DNA from: Planctomycetota bacterium | Lineage (GTDB): Bacteria; Planctomycetota; UBA8742; UBA2392 | NCBI GenBank assembly: GCA_019636195.1 | Contig: JAHBYA010000009.1 | Coordinates: 1-64,000, forward strand | Length of the DNA: 64,000 bases | Direction of reading: 5' to 3' | Part shown: positions 55,841 through 63,118 of the stretch, in pieces | Layout: every line of letters starts with the position of its first letter | Numbering within the stretch: position 1 is the stretch's first letter | Position numbers and translations under genes: made by a program | The notes under the pieces: model-generated | The model's input: only the letters and a program-made list of their open reading frames with translations | Told to the model about the DNA's origin: nothing | Database searches by the model: none

Positions 55841-57552
55841 TGGAACACCTCTTTCTGCTTCGCGCCTGTAACCGTCAGGCGGGAAAACGCGTTCAAACTC
55901 ACGTACTGCGCAAAGAACTCGTTCAGCACCGACGAGAACAGGAACACCTCGCCCTCGCCGCCCAGCAACTCTTCATCAAGAGTCAGTTCAACTTCCATGC
56001 CGCGCACCGGGTGACCTTCAAGCAGGCGCGATGCGGGCTTGCCGGCGACCGCCTGGATGCCTTCCAGCAGGCGCGTGTGCGCCTGCTCGGTCTGGCGGTC
56101 AAAGCGCGCGCGAAAGTTGTACAGGCCGATCACGCTGCGAAGCGCGTCAACATTCAGCAGCGACAGGTAGTTCAGCGTCAGGTGGCTGATCAACCGCCAG
56201 TGCAGGTCGTCCTGCATCGGCGGCGGCACCGTCGCCGTGGGACGCGCAAGATTGCGGTACTTGGCGAAAATGGGACTGTTCTGGGTCTTGGTGTTGATGT
56301 CGCCCGCGTCCAGCCGTGACGGCAACTGGCCGTTGGTGCAGGTCAGTTCGACACTGACAGTCTCAATGTTCGGGCGCGCGGCCGCATCTTCGGGATCAAT
56401 GAATGAAAGCAGCATGTCGCTGCCGTCGCCGGTGACCGACTCCTGGCGGCGTACGTGATAGAACAACTCGTCGCGCTTGCCGCGCCGCGCCAGGTTGAAC
56501 TGGGGGCGATACTCAATGTCACGGGCTGTGCCCAGCTCAAGGCCATGTACGCGATCGACCGAGAAGATCTCGTAGTGCCGAGGGTTGGCGCCCGCAGGCC
56601 GCAGCGTGTACTCGGTGCGTCCCGGCTGCAGCCGGATCGGGTCGGCGTCATGGCTGAACAGGTTTACGGCGGGCACGCAGTTCAGCAGCAGGTTAGCCTT
56701 GCTGACGGGCGGCATGCTGGCGGGCAGGCGCGAAAATTCAAAGTCCAGGGTTACGCCCTTTTCGCCTTCGAAACCGGCGATCCCGTCAAGGCCCAAAAGC
56801 TCGACAAACATGAACTTCTGCGGGCAGGCGAAGTACTCCTGCAGCAGGCGAAAGCCGTCAAAACCCGCTCCCGGGCCGGAAAGCACCGACTCGGCGCTGT
56901 CAAAGCCGACGGCGCGCAGGCTGGTTGCCGGCAGTTCAAACTTGCGCTTATCGTCGGCGCCTTCGCCCGCACGCACGACCACCTTCTTGAGGTAGCGCAG
57001 CAGTGACACGTACAAGCCGCGGGTCACAGACTGCTCGCCGGCGAGGTGCAGGCGCAGTCGGCGGATGCCGAGTTTTTCCAGCGGGATCTTGCCCGGACCC
57101 TCAAGTTTCAGGCGCAGGCGGGCGGGCGCTTCGCGGCGCAACTCGACGTCGCGCAGCTCCAGCGGCAGCAGTTCAAAGTCAAAGCAGGTACGAAAGCGGC
57201 AGCGCGTACCGTCCACCGGCGAGCTGTCAATCTCAACACCCCTGACCAGCGCCTTAAGCTCGGCGGTGGCCTTGTTGGCGTGCTCAAACTGGATGATGGT
57301 GGTGGCTGGGATAGGCCGCAGGTAGTGCGGCTCAAGCATGCCCATCAGGGCGTGGGTGAATTCGGGCAGTTCGTCGTCGAGTTTCTGGCGCAGCTTTGCG
57401 GTCAGGAAGGCAAAGCCCTCCAGCATGCGTTCAACGTCGGGGTCGGCGCCGGGCTCGGCAAGAAAGCGGGCGGCTTCCGGGTTTGCGTCAGCAAACTCGC
57501 GCCCCATCTCGCGCAGAAAGACAAGCTCGTCCTGGTAGTACTTGTTGAACAT
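55804..57552 (-). CDS. tssF: T6SS baseplate protein TssF, 582 aa
   Basis: TssF forms the main wedge part of the baseplate. The start FNKYYQDELVFLREMGREFADANPEAARFL and DPDVERMLEGFAFLTAKLRQKLDDELPEFTHALMGMLEPHYLRPIPA are the clear TssF N-terminal signature; length is as expected. It is followed by tssG with overlap, as in most T6SS loci, and preceded by tssE after a gap of 143 bases that holds an inverted repeat. Confidence 0.97.
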   Translation of the reverse strand: MFNKYYQDELVFLREMGREFADANPEAARFLAEPGADPDVERMLEGFAFLTAKLRQKLDDELPEFTHALMGMLEPHYLRPIPATTIIQFEHANKATAELKALVRGVEIDSSPVDGTRCRFRTCFDFELLPLELRDVELRREAPARLRLKLEGPGKIPLEKLGIRRLRLHLAGEQSVTRGLYVSLLRYLKKVVVRAGEGADDKRKFELPATSLRAVGFDSAESVLSGPGAGFDGFRLLQEYFACPQKFMFVELLGLDGIAGFEGEKGVTLDFEFSRLPASMPPVSKANLLLNCVPAVNLFSHDADPIRLQPGRTEYTLRPAGANPRHYEIFSVDRVHGLELGTARDIEYRPQFNLARRGKRDELFYHVRRQESVTGDGSDMLLSFIDPEDAAARPNIETVSVELTCTNGQLPSRLDAGDINTKTQNSPIFAKYRNLARPTATVPPPMQDDLHWRLISHLTLNYLSLLNVDALRSVIGLYNFRARFDRQTEQAHTRLLEGIQAVAGKPASRLLEGHPVRGMEVELTLDEELLGGEGEVFLFSSVLNEFFAQYVSLNAFSRLTVTGAKQKEVFQWPARIGKRAIL

Positions 57553-57560
57553 GTCCGTTA

Positions 57561-57689
57561 CAGGTTTCAGGTTTCAGGTTGCGGTTCCAGCATGAGTTGC
57601 ATTGGCAGCGCCCTCATTGCGATCCCTGCTCCTGACTCCTGTCGCCTGCCCTCCGTCCCTGAAACCTTGAACCTGAAACCCGGAACCTG
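57561..57689. repeat. Imperfect 30-base inverted repeat of short tandem units, tssE-tssF gap
   Basis: The left arm (57561-57590) contains three tandem copies of a CAGGTTT-type unit. The right arm (57659-57689) carries the complement (TGAAACC/TGAACC units), so 18 of the first 20 bases can pair. A 68-base non-repeated stretch separates the arms. It fills most of the 143-base gap between tssE and tssF. Confidence 0.6.
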
Positions 57690-57695
57690 CTGTAC

Positions 57696-58112
57696 CTACG
57701 CCATCAAGTCCACATGTCCTGCCGGGTCCATCAGTGTGTCGAAGCTGACCTGCGTGCCGTGCTTGCTTGTTGCCAGCTTGGCTGAGATCTGGAAGCGCAC
57801 CGCCAGCTTGTGGTCGTCGCTTTCGATCTGCATCACCTGCACGTCACGCAGCCGGGGCTCGTACCGTTCAATGCACTGGCGGATTGTCTTCTGCATCGTG
57901 GCCAGTGACTCGGGGTAGCCTTGTGCGACTTCGCTGGGTGAGGCAATGCCGTAGTCCAGCTGGGCTGGCGCCTGGCCGGTGCGCGTGTTCAGGATCCGCG
58001 CCAGGTTGCGCATGATCGACCGCAGCTGGGCTCCTGTGTCTTCCTCAAGCGTGCGGCTTGCGGACTGGTCAGGGTGCAGCAGGCGCTCGAACAGTGTGCC
58101 CTTCTCAAACAT
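57696..58112 (-). CDS. tssE: T6SS baseplate protein TssE (gp25-like), 138 aa
   Basis: TssE is homologous to phage T4 gp25, which connects the baseplate to the sheath. The pattern TLFERLLHP, RSIMRNLARILNTR, APAQLDYGIAS and the C-terminal YEPRLRDVQVM with family Glu-Pro-Arg motif identify it. ATG 58112 is preferred to the one four codons earlier because GGAGG is five bases upstream of it. It follows hcp and a strong hairpin. Confidence 0.93.
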   Translation of the reverse strand: MFEKGTLFERLLHPDQSASRTLEEDTGAQLRSIMRNLARILNTRTGQAPAQLDYGIASPSEVAQGYPESLATMQKTIRQCIERYEPRLRDVQVMQIESDDHKLAVRFQISAKLATSKHGTQVSFDTLMDPAGHVDLMA

Positions 58113-58131
58113 GGCGGCCTCCATCAGCGCG

Positions 58132-58160
58132 ACAGGGGGCGGGACTGGCCCGCCCCCTGT
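58132..58160 (-). promoter_or_regulatory. Strong hairpin between hcp and tssE
   Basis: A perfect 12 bp GC-rich stem (58132-58143 with 58149-58160) with a 5-base loop lies 12 bases after the hcp stop. There is no T-run, so it is more likely an RNA-stabilising or processing element than a full terminator. Confidence 0.6.
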
Positions 58161-58172
58161 TTCGCGGGCTGA

Positions 58173-58652
58173 TTACGCGTCCGGCTTGCTGAAGTCGAAG
58201 GTCGTCGGAACCTGGCCACCTGACAGCCACGTCCACTCCACCACGCGGTAGGCAAAGCCGACCTTTTCCATGTGGCTGAAGGTCTCGTTGGACTCGGGAC
58301 CGGTGGGCATGTACGGGCAGGCGTACACGATGCGGCAGTCCTTGAGCTTGATGCCGAAGTACTTCTCGCTGCCGCCGTCCTTGGGGTTGTCGCGCCAGAA
58401 CTCGAGCTCGACTTCGCCGATCTTCTTCTTCTTCGCGAGCGCTTCAAAGATCTTGGGGCTGGCCTTGTCGATTTCCTTGGTCACCAGGCACTCACCGTGC
58501 ACCGGCTCGCCGCGGCCCTTGTTCTCGCGCATGTCGAACGGGTACTTCATCTCGTGGCTGAAGCCGCGCACGTCGCACCAGTCGGCGTGATCATTGTCGC
58601 TGCTGCTGCCGGGCATGTCGGAAATCTTCATGAACACTTTCATGCTAGCCAT
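58173..58652 (-). CDS. hcp: T6SS tube protein Hcp/TssD, 159 aa
   Basis: Hcp hexamers stack into the inner tube that is fired into target cells. The start MKVFMKISDMPG and later SSDNDHADWCDVRGFSHEM, GEPVHGECLVTKEIDKASP and ETFSHMEKVGFAYRVVEWTW are the family pattern. Length is normal and no C-terminal effector domain is fused. AGGAG precedes the start. The gene is flanked by hairpins on both sides (58132-58160 and 58967-58990), which could give it separate and higher mRNA level than its neighbours. Confidence 0.96.
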   Translation of the reverse strand: MASMKVFMKISDMPGSSSDNDHADWCDVRGFSHEMKYPFDMRENKGRGEPVHGECLVTKEIDKASPKIFEALAKKKKIGEVELEFWRDNPKDGGSEKYFGIKLKDCRIVYACPYMPTGPESNETFSHMEKVGFAYRVVEWTWLSGGQVPTTFDFSKPDA

Positions 58653-59023
58653 GGCTGTTCTCCTGAGGTTCTAAACCCACCCAAAATCGTACAGTTCGTT
58701 TTGTTTTCTTGTCTCGGTTTACTCGTCCGCGACACCAGAACCGTACCCCGTGACACAAAAACCGCCTAGACACGATTACAAAAAACTTTGAGCCATCAAA
58801 AACATCAAACAATCTTACAGCGCAACTGCACAAACTCAGCCTCACCTGCCCCCGGGTCCCGAAACTACGCTGTCGGTCAAGCTGCCCTGCTCTGCGCTTT
58901 GTCTGATGGACTGCCCACCCCTGCTGTTGCTGCAACCGCTATTCACTGATCGTTTCCGGGGATAGGCGGGGCGCGGCGAACCGCGCCCCGACATTGTTGC
59001 CCCGTGAAACCAACTCTCTGCGA
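58653..59023 (-). other. Gene-free region between tssC and hcp
   Basis: This 371-base gap has the tetraloop hairpin near tssC. On the minus strand a clearly AT-richer stretch (about 58690-58830) precedes hcp and contains several T-runs. A promoter for hcp is likely here by position, but I cannot find a clear -35/-10 pair; TTGATG and TAATCG occur with a 15-base gap, which is weak. No open frame looks coding. Confidence 0.5.
58967..58990 (-). promoter_or_regulatory. UUCG-tetraloop hairpin after tssC
   Basis: A perfect 10 bp stem (58967-58976 with 58981-58990) encloses a loop that reads TTCG on the minus strand, 34 bases after the tssC stop. UUCG loops are exceptionally stable. No T-run follows, so it may protect the tssBC transcript end or partially stop transcription. 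Confidence 0.65.
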
Positions 59024-60502
59024 TTACTTCTTGTCGAGCTTGCCCACCAGGCCAAGTGTGAAGAAGGCGCCCATGTACTTGAAGTGCGGGCGCACCTGCA
59101 ACGCCACCTTGTACCAGCCGGCTTCGCCCGGCACGTCTTCGACGCTGATGTTGGCGCTGCGCAACGGGCAGCGTGAGCGGATCGCAGGGCTGGGGTTGTC
59201 GGTGTCGGCGACGTACTGGCCGATCCACTTGTTGAGTTCGCGCCCCAGGTCTTCTTTTTCTTTCCAGCTGCCGATCTGTTCGCGCTGCAGCACCTTGATG
59301 TAGTGCGCAAGGCGGTTGACGATGAACAGGTACGGAAGCTGCGTGCCAAGACGATAGTTCAGCTCGGCGTCTTTGCCCTCGGCGCTCTGGCCGAAGTTCT
59401 TGGGCTTCTGGCACGAGTTGGCGCTGAAGAAGCAGGCGTTGTCGCTGCCCTTGCGCATGGTCAAGCCGATGAAGCCTTCTTCAGACAGCTCATACTCGCG
59501 GCGTTCGCTGATCAGCACTTCGGTCGGGATCTTCGTCTCGACTTCGCCCATGCTGTCAAACTGGTGCAGCGGCAGGTCTTCGACCGCGCCGCCGCTTTGC
59601 GGGCCGATGATGTTCGGGCACCAGCGGTACTTGGCAAAACTGTCGGTAAGGCGCGTGGCAAAGGCAAACGCAGTGTTGCCCCACAGGTAGTGCTCGTGGT
59701 TGCTGCGCACGCTTTCTTCATAGTTGAACCCCTTGACCGGCTTGGTGTCCGGGCCGTAGGGCAGGCGCAGCAGAAAGCGCGGGCAGGTCAAGCCGACGCT
59801 GCGGCTGTCTTCCGACTCGCGGAAGCTCTGCCACTTGGCGTACTGGGGGCCTTCCATGATCGACTTCAGGTCTTTCAGGTTGGGCAAGCCGGTGTAGCTC
59901 TCCAAGCCGAAGAACTTGGGCCCGGCGGCCGCGATAAACGGCGCGTGGGCCATGGTGGCGACGGCGGCGACTTTGCTGAGCAAGGCCACATCCTGCGGGC
60001 CGGGGCCGAAGTCATAGTTGCCGATGATGGCGCCGTAGGGTTCGCCGCCGAAGGTGCCGTACTCGGCGGTGTACACGTGCTTGTACAGGCCGGATTTGGT
60101 CAGCTCGGGGGCGTCTTCAAAGTCTTCAAGCAGCTTCTGCTTGCTGACGTTGAGCACCTCGATCTTCACGTTTTCGCGGAAGTTGGTGCGATCCACCAGC
60201 AGCTTGAGGCCGCGCCACGCGCTTTCGAGCTTCTGCACGTCAGGGTGGTGCAGAATTTCATCGACCTGGTGGCTGAGCTTTTCGTCCAGGGCCGCGATCA
60301 TCTGGTCAACGGCGGCTTTGTCGGCCTTTTTGGCCTTGTCGCCGGTCAGGATTTCCTTGAGGAAGGCCTGTACGCCCAGCTTGGCCACGTCGTAGCCCTC
60401 GTCACCGGGGGCCATCTTCGACTTGGACATGATTTCATCGAGCAGCGAGCCCTCCTGCGCCTGGGCCTCGGCTGACTGTTTCTGTTGTTCCGCGTCTGCC
60501 AT
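59024..60502 (-). CDS. tssC: T6SS sheath large subunit TssC/VipB, 492 aa
   Basis: TssC with TssB builds the contractile sheath around the Hcp tube. The signature WRGLKLLVDRTNF, EYGTFGGEPYGAIIGNYDFGPGPQDVALL, GFNYEESVRSNHEHYLWGN and the C-terminal PHFKYMGAFFTLGLVGKLDKK fit the family, and length is typical. It is preceded by tssB and an intergenic palindrome, as a tssB-tssC pair. Confidence 0.97.
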   Translation of the reverse strand: MADAEQQKQSAEAQAQEGSLLDEIMSKSKMAPGDEGYDVAKLGVQAFLKEILTGDKAKKADKAAVDQMIAALDEKLSHQVDEILHHPDVQKLESAWRGLKLLVDRTNFRENVKIEVLNVSKQKLLEDFEDAPELTKSGLYKHVYTAEYGTFGGEPYGAIIGNYDFGPGPQDVALLSKVAAVATMAHAPFIAAAGPKFFGLESYTGLPNLKDLKSIMEGPQYAKWQSFRESEDSRSVGLTCPRFLLRLPYGPDTKPVKGFNYEESVRSNHEHYLWGNTAFAFATRLTDSFAKYRWCPNIIGPQSGGAVEDLPLHQFDSMGEVETKIPTEVLISERREYELSEEGFIGLTMRKGSDNACFFSANSCQKPKNFGQSAEGKDAELNYRLGTQLPYLFIVNRLAHYIKVLQREQIGSWKEKEDLGRELNKWIGQYVADTDNPSPAIRSRCPLRSANISVEDVPGEAGWYKVALQVRPHFKYMGAFFTLGLVGKLDKK

Positions 60503-60514
60503 AACTTCGTTCTC

Positions 60515-60587
60515 CGTTCGGTGTTCGGAGTTCGGTGTTGGACGGCGGTGATCGGCGTGTGCAACACCGAACTCCGTACGCCGAACG
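60515..60587. repeat. Palindromic short-tandem repeat, tssB-tssC gap
   Basis: A perfect 15 bp inverted repeat (60526-60540 with 60562-60576) is extended with two mismatches to 26 bp (60515-60540 with 60562-60587). Each arm is made of repeated GTTCGG-type units. It occupies most of the 99-base gap between tssB and tssC. Confidence 0.7.
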
Positions 60588-60601
60588 CCGAACGCCGGCC
60601 T

Positions 60602-61099
60602 TTATCCTTCGCCGCCTTCGCTTCCGCCGATTTCCTTGAGGATCTTTTCGCGGGTGGCGTCGTCGCTGACAATCTCCTGGATCTTCTTGCGGAAGGCCGG
60701 GAAGTTGCCCATCGGACCCTTGAGCGCCGCCAGCGCCTCACGCAGTTGCAGCATCTTGTTCAACTCCGGCACCTGGCGCGCGATGGCATCAGGGTCGAAG
60801 TCCTTGAGATTTTTGAACTTGAGGTTGGCGGCCATTTCGTCGCCTTCCTTGCCCGACAGGGTGTTCTTCACGCCGATCGTGATGTTGATGTTCTGGTTCT
60901 TCATCACGTCGTTGAAGTTGTCCTTGTCGATGTTGAGCGGCTTACGCTCTTCAACCGGCGTCTCTTCGTTGCCCAGCGTGAAGTCGCCCATCACCAGCAG
61001 CTTCAGCGGCAGTTCTTTCTCTTCCTGGGCGCCGCCTGTGGCGGGCTTGTACACGATGTTCACGCGCTCGCGCGGTGCTACCGATCCGTCCTTGGCCAT
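60602..61099 (-). CDS. tssB: T6SS sheath small subunit TssB/VipA, 165 aa
   Basis: TssB is the small sheath subunit and provides the ClpV-sensitive part of the contractile sheath. The signature is RVNIVYKPATGG near the start, KELPLKLLVMGDFTLG, and a middle KFKNLKDFDPDAIARQVPELNKMLQLREALAALKGPMGN. Length matches the family. It starts 90 bases downstream of the tssA stop. Confidence 0.96.
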   Translation of the reverse strand: MAKDGSVAPRERVNIVYKPATGGAQEEKELPLKLLVMGDFTLGNEETPVEERKPLNIDKDNFNDVMKNQNINITIGVKNTLSGKEGDEMAANLKFKNLKDFDPDAIARQVPELNKMLQLREALAALKGPMGNFPAFRKKIQEIVSDDATREKILKEIGGSEGGEG

Positions 61100-61189
61100 T
61101 ACGTGTTCTCCGTTCTCTGTTCAGTGCCTGGTGGCGGCTGCCGCGGCCCCTTACCTTGGGACAACCAGCGCCAGTTACCGTGCACCAAA

Positions 61190-62062
61190 CTAGTGCTCTT
61201 CTTTCAATCCCAGCGTTTCCAGGATCTGTTTGCGTACATCCGTGTTCTTCACCAGCTCGGCCAGCACACTCTCCAGCGGCATGTCGCCCCACTTTACTGC
61301 GCGGTTGACCAGGTAGCTGACCGGGCTGTGCGGCTCGGTCTTGCGCAGAAAGTCCGCCACTTCCTTCAACCTCTCAAAGGCTACCTTGCGGTTCGTGATC
61401 GCCCCGCCTGCGGCGCTGATCATGACGGTCTGTCCTTTCCGCCCGGAAGGCGCTTCTGACGCGCCGTTGCCGCCGGCACCCCCGCCCGCCGCCTGGCCAG
61501 CTTTGGCAGACAAGCTGCGGCTCATGGCCGGCAGTTTGGGGTTGGGTGTTTCCAGCTTGCTGTTCACGAACTGTCCCAGCGCGTCCATGGTGGCGACCGC
61601 GCTTTGCAGAATCTCGGCTTCGCCGCGGGCCGGCGGGGCGCCGTTCTCAAGGTGCGGCTGTACGCGGTCGATCAGCCAGTCCAGCGCGCTTTCGCGGGCG
61701 CGGGGACGGTCGGGAAACATGCCGGCATCCCAGTGCGCGCTGCACATGGAATACAGCACAGCCAGCCCGTCCAGCAGGCCCTGGTAGCCCTGCTGCTGCA
61801 GCATGGCGTAGGCGTAATATGCGCCGACCAGCAGGTCCTTGGACTTGCCTTCAAGGATCTGGCGGGACAGGTCCACGACTTCGGACCATTTGATTTCGCC
61901 GCCTGCCGGGTTTTCCAGCTTGCTGACTTCACCTTGAAGTCGCTCGAATTCAGGTTCATAGCGGGCGTTTTCGCCCGCGGGTTTGGACCCGGGGATGGGG
62001 TTTTCCCCAAGCGGATGTGTAACAGGTTCAGCCACGGGTTTCCCAGTCAGAGCCCCGAACAT
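61190..62062 (-). CDS. tssA: T6SS protein TssA (ImpA_N type), 290 aa
   Basis: TssA proteins cap or prime baseplate and sheath assembly. The N-terminal ImpA-like domain is recognisable in HPLGENPIPGSKPAGENARYEPEFERLQGEVSKLENP and WSEVVDLSRQILEGKSKDL. A Gly/Ala-rich linker (about 192-205) leads to a short C-terminal helix domain (AFERLKEVADFLRKTEPHSPVSYLVNRAVKWGDMPL). This is the short, one-domain-plus-tail form of TssA. It lies between tagF and tssB. Confidence 0.9.
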   Translation of the reverse strand: MFGALTGKPVAEPVTHPLGENPIPGSKPAGENARYEPEFERLQGEVSKLENPAGGEIKWSEVVDLSRQILEGKSKDLLVGAYYAYAMLQQQGYQGLLDGLAVLYSMCSAHWDAGMFPDRPRARESALDWLIDRVQPHLENGAPPARGEAEILQSAVATMDALGQFVNSKLETPNPKLPAMSRSLSAKAGQAAGGGAGGNGASEAPSGRKGQTVMISAAGGAITNRKVAFERLKEVADFLRKTEPHSPVSYLVNRAVKWGDMPLESVLAELVKNTDVRKQILETLGLKEEH

Positions 62063-62176
62063 TAGCGGTTAGGGGGCCGTAAATCAAACGCCTAATCAGG
62101 CTGCACAAGGCAACCGGTCTGAGGTTTAACGGTAACTGTGCAATTCAGCGACTCCGTGAACTGCCGTAATCTGCGC

Positions 62177-63118
62177 CTAGCGCGTGCGCGGCAATCTTTG
62201 CAGCAAGTCGGTCAACTTGAGTGAAGTGTTGCTCAATAGCTCGTCAAATCTGGCCTTTCCATACTCAATCCAGCGGCCATCGACACTGGCAGCGTTGCTG
62301 AGGTCACGGATGTTCAGGCTGGTCCGGGTGGGCAGCACAAAGGGCAGAAACGTGCGCGGGCTCAACTCACCCCAGGCGATACTCAGGCGCGCAGGATAGT
62401 CGCCGTGGCTGACGTTCCAGTACAACAGTGTGGGCAGGCCCTTGCCGTCGGTCAGCCTGCGCGACAGCTCAAACCAGAAGGCGGGCTCGCAGTCCAGCTC
62501 GGAAAACGGCAGGCGGACCGCAATGCTGCCGGGCGGGCGGGTACCGGCGCCCTCGACGGCGCTGCCGACCGCGGCGTAGCGGCGAGGCTCGGCCGCGTCG
62601 CCGAAGCAGTTTGCCCAGTAGTCGCCGGCGCTGCTGGATAGCACAAAGCGGGCAAACTCTTTGCGCGCCTCAGCCATGTCGGGGACAAAGCGCAGCGACT
62701 CAAATGTGGAAAGAAACGTGTTCAGGTTGATGGCGCTTTCGCTCCATTCCAGCAGCTCGCGCGCGCGCGCCAGAAACGGCCCCATGGCGTTGGGCAGATA
62801 GCCGATTTCGGCGCCCATGGCGCCGGGTTCAATCACCGTATAGATCAGGAACGGATAGCGTCGCCCCGCCTTGTCCACACTTGGCTTGAACAGTCCCGCG
62901 AGAACGCGCTGCGTGCGCGGCGCGGCATAGATGAAGCGCGCGGGGGGGGCTGCGTCAAACGTGCTGTCCCAGCGCGAGCCCAGGTCGTTGTAGCCCTGGT
63001 AGATGCCCTCCTGGATCCATTGATCAAGCTCGTTGATCTCGGCTCCGGCCGCGTTGTAGCGGATGAAGTCCCCGTGCAGGGGCAACTTGCCCAGGCAGCC
63101 CGAGGGAAACTCGCTCAC
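62177..63118 (-). CDS. tagF: T6SS regulatory protein TagF, 313 aa
   Basis: TagF represses T6SS firing post-translationally in systems with Fha, and in many loci adjoins tssM. The start GCLGKLPLHGDFIRYNA is the TagF signature, with WDSTFDAAPPARFIYAAP, PSVDKAGRRYPFLIYTV following; the C-terminal part is less conserved. The start is GTG 63118, overlapping the tssM stop (GTGA). No PppA phosphatase domain is fused. Confidence 0.92.
   Translation of the reverse strand: MSEFPSGCLGKLPLHGDFIRYNAAGAEINELDQWIQEGIYQGYNDLGSRWDSTFDAAPPARFIYAAPRTQRVLAGLFKPSVDKAGRRYPFLIYTVIEPGAMGAEIGYLPNAMGPFLARARELLEWSESAINLNTFLSTFESLRFVPDMAEARKEFARFVLSSSAGDYWANCFGDAAEPRRYAAVGSAVEGAGTRPPGSIAVRLPFSELDCEPAFWFELSRRLTDGKGLPTLLYWNVSHGDYPARLSIAWGELSPRTFLPFVLPTRTSLNIRDLSNAASVDGRWIEYGKARFDELLSNTSLKLTDLLQRLPRTR

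Noticed and set aside
58690..58830. Definite hcp promoter in the AT-richer gap
   Set aside because: Only weak -35/-10 combinations could be found, so I list the region without a specific promoter.
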